Assembly: GCA_037447655.1 (NCBI GenBank)
Contig: JBBHKE010000226.1
Location: 47,501-96,980 of the forward strand
From: Zygnema cylindricum
Taxonomy: Eukaryota > Streptophyta > Zygnematophyceae > Zygnematales > Zygnemataceae
DNA length: 49,480 nucleotides
Direction: 5' to 3'
The notes under the pieces were generated by a model, which searched no databases, was not told the origin of the DNA, and saw nothing but the letters and a program-made list of their open reading frames with translations. Of the stretch, positions 29,885 through 40,741 are shown piece after piece. Made by a program: the position numbers and the translations under genes. Numbering within the stretch: the stretch's first letter is position 1; the number at the start of each line of letters is the position of its first letter.

Positions 29885-29988
29885 GTTGGCACAGCTCCAT
29901 CACACAAAATAGCGTTCATTACTCTAATTGTTTTTTTTAGTTTTTGTACTCTAATTTTTTCATTACTCTAATTATGATTCGCGGTGTA

Positions 29989-32157
29989 CTGTAACAAGTA
30001 CACAGGATATCGTGTCCATTCTGAAATAGTCGTATAATGTCATCGTACCTTTTGTACTTTTCGAAGCCCTTATTCGAAATTATAAGATCGTATCATGTTT
30101 CGAATATTACAAGCTATGATTAAATTTTGTACTTTGGGTGAGCGCGTAGAGATTTTGCGAGCGAACAGCTTCAAAATTTGACGTTTGGGATTATTTGCCG
30201 ACATTTTGTCGTTTTCGTTGAAAAGGCGCGAATGAGAAATTTAACGTCGTACTCGACCTTCGCAGATATGTGATACGTGCAATTTCCGGTGAACAAATTT
30301 CAAAATTTTACGTATGGGAACTTCGCAGACCCAAATATAAACAATAAAAACGGTTGTATATACACTTTGTAGACTTTTTAGTAATAAAATAATTTTATCC
30401 CAGGACGAATACAATGACCTGTTGTACACGTCAAAGAATCAAAGCGAAATTTGACGAGAAAAGTTGACGCGGGCGGACCTCCTGAATGATGCCACGCGTA
30501 TAATTTTTTTTTTTTTTCTCTATGTATATCATCGCTCTTTTATGACCGTTCGATTTCATCGAATAATTTCTCTCTTATGAAAATCTCGGTTCCCATTCAG
30601 CCCACCCGTTTGCTGAAGTTGGCCGGGGGACACGCCGTTTACGGGTGCAGACGGACGGAAAGTGGGCCTATTTATAGGTTTTCAAACGGACGACCAAAGG
30701 TCTATAATTTGAATAAAGATTGCATCATGGCGTGTGCACCGAGCTTACAGCTAAACGTCTGACACTGACGCCAGAATCCTGTGAAAATCATACTCGATAT
30801 CTCCGCAGATTTTTGTCGGCAACTGCCGGGATGTCTCCATGACGTGTCATTTATTCCGAGAACCACCGCTGCTTGTGCATCAAGCCTGGAGTTGCACCGC
30901 TAATACCAGAATCATATGAGGAATCATATGAAGGGTGGTTCCGTACGAACAAATTCAAATCAGATTTGCTGTCGGGACGTCCACGTGAAGGGTTTGTCTG
31001 ATTAAGTTAGGGCTTTTTTTGTCGTGTTGTTTATCGGATAACTTCCTCATTGCGATATATCGCTCATTGATATAACTGGCTACTGTAAAATCAAAGCGCG
31101 ATATATTTGGTTGGTGGAAGGGGAGGGAGCCTTTCATTTTTTTTTTGAGAAACCATCACGTACCAGAGTACGGACAGGCAGTACGGAAATGATTACAGTA
31201 CTTAACGGCACTTAAAATTTTCAGCCCGATATATATCAATAATTTGTTCACGAAACATTGTTAACGACTCCCGTTAATATATGACGACAGGGAAAGACAG
31301 ATTATGTTTATAACGGAAAACCATAGATGTCCTATTCGTACGTATTTGGACTTTTTTACGAAAACTACGTAGAATTCGTTTGTTTCGTAGCATTCGTAAA
31401 TTTCGTACGTCTCAATTGTACGGAAAATTGTACGGACCTTTTCAAAAAAAGAGACGTTGGTTCATTTACGCGCGCGAATTTTCATCTGTCCTCCACTCAT
31501 CTTTCACACTTTTTCACACTCCTCCTTCACAGGAAGTCGCCATTGGAGACGCTATAAAATAGACCATTAAGTTTGTCATTTAACCCACCCTTCAAGTTTC
31601 CATGAATCGCAAGAGACACATCCATGCATAGGCCACGAGGAATCGAGTGGGATCACGTTAAGGCTCCAAACAGAGAGTTGCTTGGGAATAACAAAATATG
31701 CATCTGTGTATCCTACAATTTTGAATACAATGGTCAAGCAACTGGGATTAGAAACCATCTGCTTGGAAATATTAAAATTGGGGGCATTAGAGCTTGAATT
31801 TTATGTCCAGAAGAAGTCCAAGTGGAGTTAAATGCATCGGAAACTGCAAAATTTTGTCATGGTTCTCAAAAACGTGTCATATCCGATTTGGATGAACTCA
31901 CTAGATGTCTTAGATCTGGATCTAGCCAAAGTAGCGAGTCGAGTTTTGGACAAAAATAAATAATGTATTATTATGCATGACAAAAAGGGTGGATGTAGCA
32001 ATGTAGCATGGGCAAAGGCTCTTTGCAAATGGTTTGCCGTTTCGACTATTAGACGACCTATATTTTAAGGCAGCAGTGAAGAAGACCAAGGCTATAGGGT
32101 CACCCTACAAGTTACCTCACAGGAATACCATGTCATGCCGCATGGTGTCGGTCGCGG
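29989..32157. other. Interval without a recognised gene
   Basis: It holds CGTAC-rich unique sequence, the second copy of the dispersed repeat (31321-31560, related to 9361-9593) and nothing I can assign to a protein or RNA family. Confidence 0.5.
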
Positions 32158-32330
32158 GCATGCACGATATTTTGCATGCGTGCACGATATTTCGCACGCA
32201 CGCACGATATTGTGCACGCGCACGCGATATTGTGCACGCGCACGCGATATCCAACGCGCTCGCACGAAATCATACACGCATGCACAATTATGTTTGCGCG
32301 CGTGCATGATTTCCGTTCGCACGTGCAAAG
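32158..32330. repeat. Alternating purine-pyrimidine minisatellite (GCACGATATT.TGCACGC)
   Basis: About nine units of 17-18 nt mix GCACGATATT and GTGCACGCGCAC. The alternating purine-pyrimidine pattern favours Z-DNA. Several overlapping frames run through it on both strands, a consequence of the repeat. Confidence 0.8.
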
Positions 32331-34699
32331 GCACGTCGGTTCACTTATCTTTGACGTGTACCCGATTCGCGTACACGTCTATTTGTATATGTACTAATTG
32401 CGTGCGAAATATTGTTTCGTTTCATGCGCAGGTACACAACTTTGGAGTACATACGTGAAGTATCGTTTGGCGATGCAGCGCGATATCCGGGAGCACCATC
32501 GACACTTCGATGTACCATTATATATTTAAGTCGCGAACCTATGTAGGTTGGCGCGTACATGTAGTTAGGGAGGGTTTTTACCCTCGGACAGTGGATTATG
32601 CGGAACGTACAACAAACAATGTTGGCCGCCTATTGGCCAATATTCTAAGTAGTTTCATACATGTAAAGTAGAGTAGACGTAGGCTAGTTTCATTTAGGCC
32701 TAGCGTAGCTTCTACCTAGTCTATTTTCAGACTTAGAATTTCTAGCTTTTCGACAAGATTTTTCTCTTGGCGGCGGAGCTGTTTTCTTGCTTCCTACATT
32801 CCACCGATTGCCCACTATTTCCTTTTCTTCTTGTTAGCTAGCGATACATGCTAGTTAGTGTACGGATTTTTCTCTCCTTCTGTTCTGCCTCGTTTTTAAT
32901 CCACACGGCTTCGCCGAAGTCTGGAAGGTTTCCCTCCAGATTTGTTTTTTTGGCGATTGTTGGAGCGGAGGCTTGAGGCGTGGCATCTTGTATTGGGCTG
33001 CGCCATTCTCCAAACAGCTGGACGGTTTGTTTGAGTGTATTTGTTTGTGTGGCTTTTCGGTTGTCTTGTAAAATTGCTTTTTTTACCGAATCCGAATTTA
33101 TTGGTTTGGTTAGAAGTGTTTATTTTGCTTCGTTGCTCTCCTATGAGATAAGTCTTGTAGAGAATATGTTGTGGCTACCTTGTGGCTTAGTATTCATGTC
33201 CAAAAGAAATAAAAAAATAAAAACCTATTAAAAATATATGTTTTTGTTTTCCGCTATTTTTTCCTTTCAATCTTTGTCTCTTATTCTGCTGCCACTATAT
33301 TTTTGGCTTTGGTGTTAAACCTAAATTTTGCATCAAATTTATGGTTAATATGCACAATTAGGGTTAATCCGCAGATTTGGAGTTTTGGCCGTCTATAATT
33401 AGGGTTTGGCTTTAGAGTTAGGGTTTTCCAAGTGGAATTAGGGTTTGTTGCTGGCTTTGAATTATTGTGATCACAAGTTTGGCTGTATATCTGGAGTTTG
33501 AGCGGCCTCCGAATTTATTCTAACACACTTTTCCTATCTATCGCATTTGTGTTTTTTATTGGTTTTTTTTCTTCCACCGAACGCTTTCTTTTTTCCCTTC
33601 CATTGGTCCCCTAACATTCCACGGCGTACATCTTCACGGTACGGAGGGTCTCGCGGAGGGTTATTTTGGAGACGTTGCTCGGAGCGAATTTCGTGGAGCG
33701 AATTTTATCCCACGGAGCTTTGCAAAACCCGACTTGCTTAGAACAAGTTCGGTTCACCCTTAGTGCTCACCAGAGTACTAAAGGTGTTTGTAAGTAGTTG
33801 ATGCCTTGCGGGTGTAGGAGGGTTCCGATTTAGAGTGGACTCTCGTGTAGGGGATCGGTGTGGAGTGGTTCCATCGTGAACCTTTCTTATTGAGCATTTG
33901 CATTTCCCTGCTTTCCTTGTATGCTATCTGGCCCTAAGTGGCATTGGATTTTCGTGTGACTATCTCGAGTGGGATTTCTTGCTAGATCTTGTCGTGGGTG
34001 GCACTGTGCAGATCTTTTCCCGGCTGTGTTGCTTTAGATCTGCACCCAAGGGTGCCTGGGGATAGCAATTTTCTTGTTTTTATAGATCTGGCCTTTCGGC
34101 CTTGCCAATTTTATTTCTGTGGTCAAGGTGATATTGTTAAATCTGAAACAACCATTCCTATTTATTTTTATATGTCCACGTGGTAGTGCATTTGTGTCTT
34201 CACTTGTAGTCTCTTTTGCTTTGGCGTGGACTTCCCGGAGTAAAACTGCAATTTCCTTGTATCGAAACAGTGGGTTTTGAGGGAACGAATGCTATAGACT
34301 TCCCGTGGAATAAGCAACGACCCGATTATCGAGAACCCAACCCCTTTTCCCGGCTTAATGGGGAAAGTAAGGGAGAGGGGAGATCTTTTCGCCTTCCCAT
34401 GCACTCATCCCTATTCCCTATCCTTGTGCCTCTCCCATCTGTGCATGCATGCCTATTGGGAGGGATGGGGTCAGCAGTGGGCATTATCATTATTATGGGA
34501 AGCATTGGCATTGGTGGGTTCTTTGCAAGACGTCGAGACCGGTCATTCCGGGAAGCGGGCCCTTCCCTTGTGTTTCTCGGGCACGCTCGACGGGCGACTA
34601 TCGTACTTTGTATGTACATTATATAGTGTATGATAATTTGAGTAGGTTTTTAATACTTAGACATTTTTGGAAGCCCTCTCTGCCAGAGGCCATCAATAT
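32331..34699. other. Interval without a recognised gene; probable decayed transposon
   Basis: The sequence is GC-richer than its surroundings, with repeated AGATCT, TTAGGGTT-like words (33360-33445) and several unassigned frames (such as 34216-34626). It directly precedes the Copia fragment and may be older retrotransposon leader sequence. No conserved domain is visible. Confidence 0.35.
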
Positions 34700-35077
34700 A
34701 GATATGTCATCTTTTAACAGCCATAATTTAATGCTCGCGGGAGCAAATTCTGTGATTCTTTTTGCTGCGAACTCAAGGGAGGGAGTCCACGCTACACAAG
34801 GGTGCAGTCGGTCAGTGTTTTTGCCTGCCAGGGTGGCTGTATTTCTAAGGGAAGGTCAAAGTGGGGAATGTTATCCAAAACTAATATTCTAACTTTGAAT
34901 TCTGTGGTGGAACTGGGCACACAGAAAGTCTTCTTTCATCAAGGTGAAGCTTTATTGGGGTTTTCTATGTCACGGTGTCACTCATTTGGGTTTATATCAA
35001 CTTGGAGTCGGCATTATCTAGATTAGCTTCTTTTAGATCTGCGATTTCTGTAGGGGAATAGAACACATAGAACTTCA
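34700..35077 (+). mobile_element. Diverged Copia LTR, 3' part
   Basis: It shares blocks with the 1065-bp LTRs further right (GGGAGCAAATTCTGTGATTC, TGCCAGGGTGGC) and ends in CA before a primer site. The left boundary is uncertain because of divergence. Confidence 0.7.
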
Positions 35078-35092
35078 GTTTATGGGCCCACC
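35078..35092 (+). other. Copia primer binding site overlapping the gag start codon
   Basis: GTTTATGGGCCCACC follows the LTR CA end. It is complementary, with one mismatch, to the anticodon arm of plant initiator tRNA-Met. The ATG inside it (35082) is the first codon of gag. Confidence 0.75.
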
Positions 35093-35630
35093 ATCTAGGG
35101 TGCCTATGTTTGATCGAACATACTTCACTTATTGGGAGTTTACAATGGAGCGATTGCTTTTCAAAAAACACTTATGGGGAATTGTTTCGGGACAAGTGAG
35201 GTGTCAGCCACCCAGCTTTGGTGGAACTCACTATGGAGATTCATCTAGGGTTTTCCAGAAAACAAACGAGAGATCAGATGCAACGGAAGGTGAAGGGAAA
35301 ATCATTGTCATGGAAGAGGGAAAAAGGGAGAAGGGAAAAGAAACACCTATGGTGAGGGAAAATTGGCTCTCGGCTACATTTCCACTTGTATGGATTATAA
35401 CTGAACCAAAAACTCAAGAAAATGATAGAAAAATTTGGGACTGTAAAAACACTATAGCAAAACAACTCATACTTAGATACGTGTCTAAGTCCATAGATAT
35501 CACACTTTTAAATCTAAACAAGTCTTCGGAAATCTGGGAGACACTTAGTCATATTTATAAGTTTGAGACTATACAGAGGCAGCAGTTAGTAAAACAGGAA
35601 ATAGAGGCCTATGTTTATAAAGGCGTGTAG
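35082..35630 (+). pseudogene. Copia gag, N-terminal fragment
   Basis: 182 codons from MGPPSRVPMFD, aligned with the gag of the element at 42969-49445 (WGIVSG, then AKQLILRYVS, IQRQQLVKQ, AYVYKG). The frame breaks where another LTR of the same family is inserted at 35626. Capsid function only; protease and later domains are absent. Confidence 0.85.
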
Positions 35631-36684
35631 AAATTAATGGTCCGTTTAAAGTATTTTCTAGGTCTAAATAGAAGTATGAAAAGAAATCGAGGCAGTCTAC
35701 CTCTAACTTCTCTCTCCAACTCTCAAACTTGCCGCAGTCATTGAGAAATTGGAGAGGAAGCAAGAGCCATGGCTACCTAGGCTATCTAGAGGTTTACAGG
35801 AAATATATATATTAGTTTATTTACCGTTAGGGGTTTATTTACTAAAAGTGCCTCTAGGATTGATCCTGGTACCTGCCGGACGGCAAACACCCGGTAGCAG
35901 GTAGTCTTAACCATTAAGTCTAGACCTAATGTTACGTACTATATGGTTTGATATTTAATTAAACATTTTCCACGTACGATAATTCATTTAACTCAAACAG
36001 TTAACGAGATACATAGATCCAGTAATGTAAAATTACGGATTACAGTACGGACAAGAAACGAATACCGCGCATTTATTTCTTTACCAAAACGAATATCGCG
36101 CATGTATTAATTACGGCTACGATTTAATGTGAATTTAATCGGATGGCCGGAATTAACGACGAGATCGCGGAAGAGGATTTCAGCGGTTTTTGGTCATCGC
36201 CACATCGGATGACACGTGGCCGAATGACATTGTATCGCGGCATCTCCGAGGATTAAGGGAGCGAATCCGGATATACCACGTGTCAACATTATGGCCATAT
36301 CGTACAATCTCTATACAGAAAGTACATCGGTTGCTGTACTTTTGTGTACGGAAGTGTAATCGATTGGCTCCGTACATCAATAGATAGAGTCTGTGAGAGA
36401 GATAGGACTTAGAAAAATTAGGAGATAGGACCCTCTCTCCCAAAGAGCTTCTGGACTAAAGGTCAACTTTGACCCTCCATAACTTACTGCTCAAGGGAGC
36501 AAATTCAGAGATTTTTTTTGCTATCGACTCAGGGGAGTCTTACCTTTACAAGGGTAAAAGTGGTCAGAGTTATTGTCTGCCAGGGTGGCAGTTGTTCTTG
36601 CTGAAACACAAAGGGGTCAGGGTTATCCTAGAGGCTTCTTGGAAGCTGTCCATTCTGAGGACTTATGGAGGTCTCATAGTTTCA
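35626..36684 (+). mobile_element. Copia LTR (+ strand), 1059 bp, inserted in gag
   Basis: It starts TGTAGAAATTAATGG and ends TCATAGTTTCA, the family termini. A weak primer-site-like GGTCATGGGAATCAC follows. The 5-bp flanks (AGGCG / GGTCA) do not match, so it is not a clean solo LTR; it may be the 5' LTR of a truncated copy. Confidence 0.8.
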
Positions 36685-36983
36685 GGTCATGGGAATCACA
36701 AAGGACCCGCTCATTTTTCGGTTTCAAACATGAGCCGAAAATGAGTCTGTTGAAATGTCTGTTCATGCATTAGTCACTAAATGCTATGATTACGAGTGTT
36801 TAGTGGGCCAGGTTGTTATATTCCGAGTCAATGGTGGTGTGGACATGCACGACCATACATTCTCTTACCGACCTACACACTTTTAGGAGGGCAAAATCCG
36901 CCTCCCTCTCATTTCATCCCGCCGACCTTTTCCCACTATGGCTCACTTAACTGCGGCTCTTCTCGCATTTTTGGGGAACTCCG

Positions 36984-37470
36984 TTGGGGAGGAAATTTTC
37001 CACTCCCTTTCGGCTGAAGAAATCTTGCCAGAATATCTCCCTTACCGAGCTCTTTGCGGAGCGTGGCTTTGTTATCGATTCTCACACATTTGACAATATT
37101 TATAAGTCCACGTTATCTATTTCATTGACACCTATCCTTCATATACCTACAATTGCAACCGATCCTTTGGGTTTCCGTCCTATCAATTGGAAGTCGGTAC
37201 AGCTGAGTCCTCATACGGACGGGGTCGTTATTTTAGATCTATTCGTTGGGATCGGAACTTCACTATTGTCATGTTTACGGAATGGTCTCCTCATCCGTCA
37301 CTACTATGCATTAGAAATTGATGCATTAGCTAGATAAACACAATTGCACCACTGTAATCTCTTGGATTCACAGTATCTACAGTTGTTCCCAACGTCAGCC
37401 TTTCTACACATGCACACAGCTCTTCCACAAGATATGCGCATCCTTAGTAATCATCATTTACGGGATGTCG
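36984..37470 (+). pseudogene. Retrotransposon-type cytosine-5 methyltransferase fragment
   Basis: One frame reads VVILDLFVGIGTSLLSC, then RHYYALEIDALAR, a stop at 37335-37337, and in the same frame LHHCNLLDSQYLQLFPTSA and ALPQDM. DLF.GI.T is motif I (AdoMet binding) and the EID segment motif II of C5 DNA methyltransferases, closest in style to DNMT3-type enzymes. Such domains are known in retrotransposons of some algae. The catalytic PC motif should follow shortly but is not found, and homology fades after ~37470. The region is truncated and carries a stop, so it is a dead fragment. Upstream sequence (36780-36980) is frameshifted and may belong to it. Confidence 0.65.
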
Positions 37471-39160
37471 GTCACAATTTGCAAAATTTTCATCCGACGG
37501 TTGCTTTTGCCGCACCGTATTTTTCGAAACTTTTTGAAGCGTCGTAAGACACATCGTAATTTTTGAAACGATTTGGCATGTCGCATGTCATTGCGTGACG
37601 TCGTAGACGTACAGCCTTGCATCCGTGGCTGTACGACATGCCTTTGAGTAAACCTCTCTCGTCCGGCCGCCATGACTTCGCAGATTTTACACCTTTACGT
37701 GAAATGACACTGCAGCCTCGAGACCCCTTCAAAAAAAAAACGTAAAAGATGCAAGCGGACAAAAACAAACAACCCTGTACTTTTTCTCGTCGTCAAAAAC
37801 TTTTGAAAGCTTTACACACGTCGGAATACTTTTTCCTATTTGTCAAAGCAATTTTACTTTATTTAAAACACATCGCCGATGTGTTTTAAGATAAGTTTGA
37901 AGATAGAAAAAAACAAGACACATTTTTGTACATCCTAAGTTTGACGATGACTCAAACTGTACTATACAAATTTTGCGATTTCACCGCACGGTTGCAATTT
38001 TAGCAGAAAACGACATAAAAAACTTGTACTTAGCCGCACGGGACCGTACCCTAAGTTCGACGTAACGCTTGGCAAATAGATTTCAACTTTGCGGCAAAGT
38101 TAAAAGCCAACATGTGCTCTCACAGTGGAGCTCACCTGAAGTGAGAAAGTGACAGCGCGCAACAATTTTATTTACATGTGGTTGCCGCAGTTTTGTTACC
38201 GTAAACCTTGGCCGACCGTGTGAATCATTGTTTTATTATAACGGTCGACGTTCGGAAGGGCGACATTTTTTTAACCGGCTGTTACAATATTTCGAAAAAC
38301 AAAGTTGTTCGACGGATTGAACGTCAAATCTAAACTCAACGGTATGTAAATTTTACTAATGTGTACTTAGGGTGGCTTTCCATTAGCAAAAAAGTGGGGT
38401 TTTTTACTGACGGTCGTACCGCTTCGCACAGGTCCGTACATAAATATTTTTTTTTCAAGGAGAACATCACTACAGAAAAATGTCCTAGGTTTTACGCGTA
38501 AATTTGGACCGTCGAATTTGGACCGTCGGATGTTGTTACAATTTTTATCTGAGACGCCACATCACTAACCCTACAGTTTGTTAAGACCGTGCACAGGGAG
38601 GACAATTCTTGAAGACTGAACGTGTAAATATGGGCCGCGTGGAAAAAGGAAAAAACATTCACGATGAGCGCGCGCGTATGTGCGTACACGTCGCAAGGGC
38701 CACGATCCTTCCCCCAGGGTAGTTGCGAATCCGCCGATATTTTCCCGTCACGCTCCCACCATCAAAGTTTGCCGGCGCCTTTTTGTCGTTGCGTTTTGTA
38801 ATTTTGGGTAGTACATTTAATACCCTCTGTACTAGTCATAAATTACCTCCGAAATTACCTCCGACGGTACAGATATTACCTCCGCTAATGTTTTGCGTTG
38901 CTGTTTTTCCGCGGCCGTTTGAAACTACCACCCTCGCACTGCCCTTTTATAGCCGCCTAAGCGTTGATGGGACCCCCTTCCTAGCACCGGGAACGCTGCA
39001 CATGCGTGTATGCGCGCGCGAGTAGCACTTACAAAAAAGGAAAAAGGTGCGCCGGGTATAAATGTGCAAGTCAGAAGTTCTTAACAGGAGGGACACGTGC
39101 CAGAATTGTTTGACATCCCAATCACTACACCGCAGAGTCTATTTTTAACATTGTTGTAGG
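37471..39160. other. Interval without a recognised gene
   Basis: Unique-looking, CGTAC- and CGAC-rich sequence with no convincing frame. At 39126 a TACACCGCAGAGTCTATT sequence resembles a CACCG left end, but the assembly gap follows within 40 bp. Confidence 0.4.
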
Positions 39161-39170
39161 NNNNNNNNNN
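39161..39170. other. Assembly gap (10 N)
   Basis: Ten undetermined bases. The true gap length is not known from the sequence, so features must not be joined across it. Confidence 1.
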
Positions 39171-40741
39171 GGAATGAGAGTCAACGGGAACGTGGACGCG
39201 GAGCGTAACGCACACAGAAACTCAACCTCTGTTACGGCTCTGAGTTTTTGTAACGGACTTAATTCGCTTCCAGCCACATCATTAGGCATGAAATAAGTAG
39301 GAAGCTGCTGAAGCCCTTATTTTTATTCAACATGGATAAGCACGTAGTGTTTACAATTATTCCGAAATAGGGATTGGGACCTTTGTCCTGTTGGAGGGAT
39401 TTCTATGTGGCTACTATACTTATTTCACATGAAAGGAGGGACTCGTTGGGGGTGCTTGGATTTTTCTTCAGAGAGTCATGGTATGCTCAATCTTATGTAC
39501 TTGTAAACTCAATTTACCTTAGCATTTGTATATGTATTTGTAAGCGTGATTTCATTGACAACTTCATTTTTTTATTAACATTTGTGATGCACGAATAGGT
39601 ACAACTTATTTTTATTCCCGAAGTCGTCGAAGGGTGAATAAAGTACGGATTACTACACCGACCTTCGCTTAATTCAGGCAATGTTTTTGAGTCTCGGCAT
39701 TGTCTCCAACTCAAAGACACACGCAATGCGAGGCGCAGGTGCAAGGGCAACTGAGAGTAAGGGGTGAAAAATTTCCCATGTTGTTGGTTTTCTATTTAAT
39801 TACAATGTTTAAAGATAATGGTTATATATATGTTGTTTTTTGTTTATATCCTTGTATTGACGTAAAAAAATTTGAATGTTAACAGGACTTATGAAACGCA
39901 TATTGCGCGACTGGGGAGATGGGCCAACGCTCACATGTACCTCTCGTACCTCACCTCCATTCCCTTGGAGGTGTTACTTGTTCAAGCGAGATTTGAGAAT
40001 AATAAGAGCACAAACCTTCTCCATCGAGCTCGGGTCGAAGTCCCCGATTGCCTTCTTCGACGTACATTTCCATGGGGCGACAATGCACTTGAGGATCTTA
40101 AAGAGGTACGTGATTCAAATGAGGAAAAAAAAAGTGATTTAAGTTGGTAGAAATAAAATGTGGTAAAAGAGAGTATACAATAGGGAAAATATTGTTATGT
40201 CAACTTAATTTTAATAAACGTATTGAAAGGTTAGTGTGGGTAAGGTGGCAAACTCGCAACGGCGGAAGGGGTTGGCGTTCGCGACGTGGCGACGCCGTCA
40301 CCGAGGACGCCGAGATGGCGTCGGTGATGAGGAGTCGCTGACGCCGTCGCCGTCGCCGATGCAGCCTAACTTGTCAATGTGGGCGACGTCAAATGAGACG
40401 ACAAAATTGCAAATTTAAATTTGAATTTTAGCGCGCTACTAACGACTTGTATCGCTATACCGATTATAAATCGTATTTTACGCAAAAATGTACAAGTTCG
40501 AGCGTCTAATTAAAATCGAGATTCACTTGCAATTCAAATGAAAGTGTTTGGCGATCCGAATTGTACATGGAACGTGAAACGAAGTCATATTTCGTACGCA
40601 GTTTTCAATGATACGTCACTTGCAACTGTATGCAAAATTTCGTACTTTCAAGTTTCGTTTCAAAACCCTATGTACGCAAATTTGTACCTTCAAGCTATAC
40701 CGTACTACCTTCAACATTCTCTCTCCCACGCTTCACCTCTT
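39171..40741. other. Interval without a recognised gene
   Basis: Two overlapping short frames near 39872-40150 have ordinary composition but no recognised domain. GC-rich GACGCCG repeats lie at 40265-40365. Nothing else is supported. Confidence 0.35.

Larger units (their letters stand above)
27578..29988. mobile_element. CACCG-TIR M3-type element split by three later insertions
   Basis: The left part (27578-27985) and right part (29885-29988) join to about 504 bp, the length of its sister at 29384-29884, and align with it in inverse orientation. Left end TA-CACCGCAAACGTAATTAG; right end CTCTAATTATGATTCGCGGTG-TA. Between them lie hAT copy d, an M4 element and an M3 element. Confidence 0.8.

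Noticed and set aside
32158-32330. CRISPR-like array
   Set aside because: The units are contiguous tandem repeats without unique spacers, and the window is eukaryotic.
32034-32458. Several frames across the GCACG minisatellite
   Set aside because: The repeat lacks stops in many frames; composition is Ala/Arg/His/Thr noise.
33360-33445. Interstitial telomere repeat (TTAGGGTT words)
   Set aside because: The words are scattered and degenerate, not a tandem TTTAGGG array.
34216-34626. 136-codon frame with hydrophobic stretch
   Set aside because: No recognised domain, and overlapping frames on both strands are equally open.
35626-36684. Clean solo LTR
   Set aside because: The 5-bp flanks do not match and primer-site-like sequence follows the LTR.
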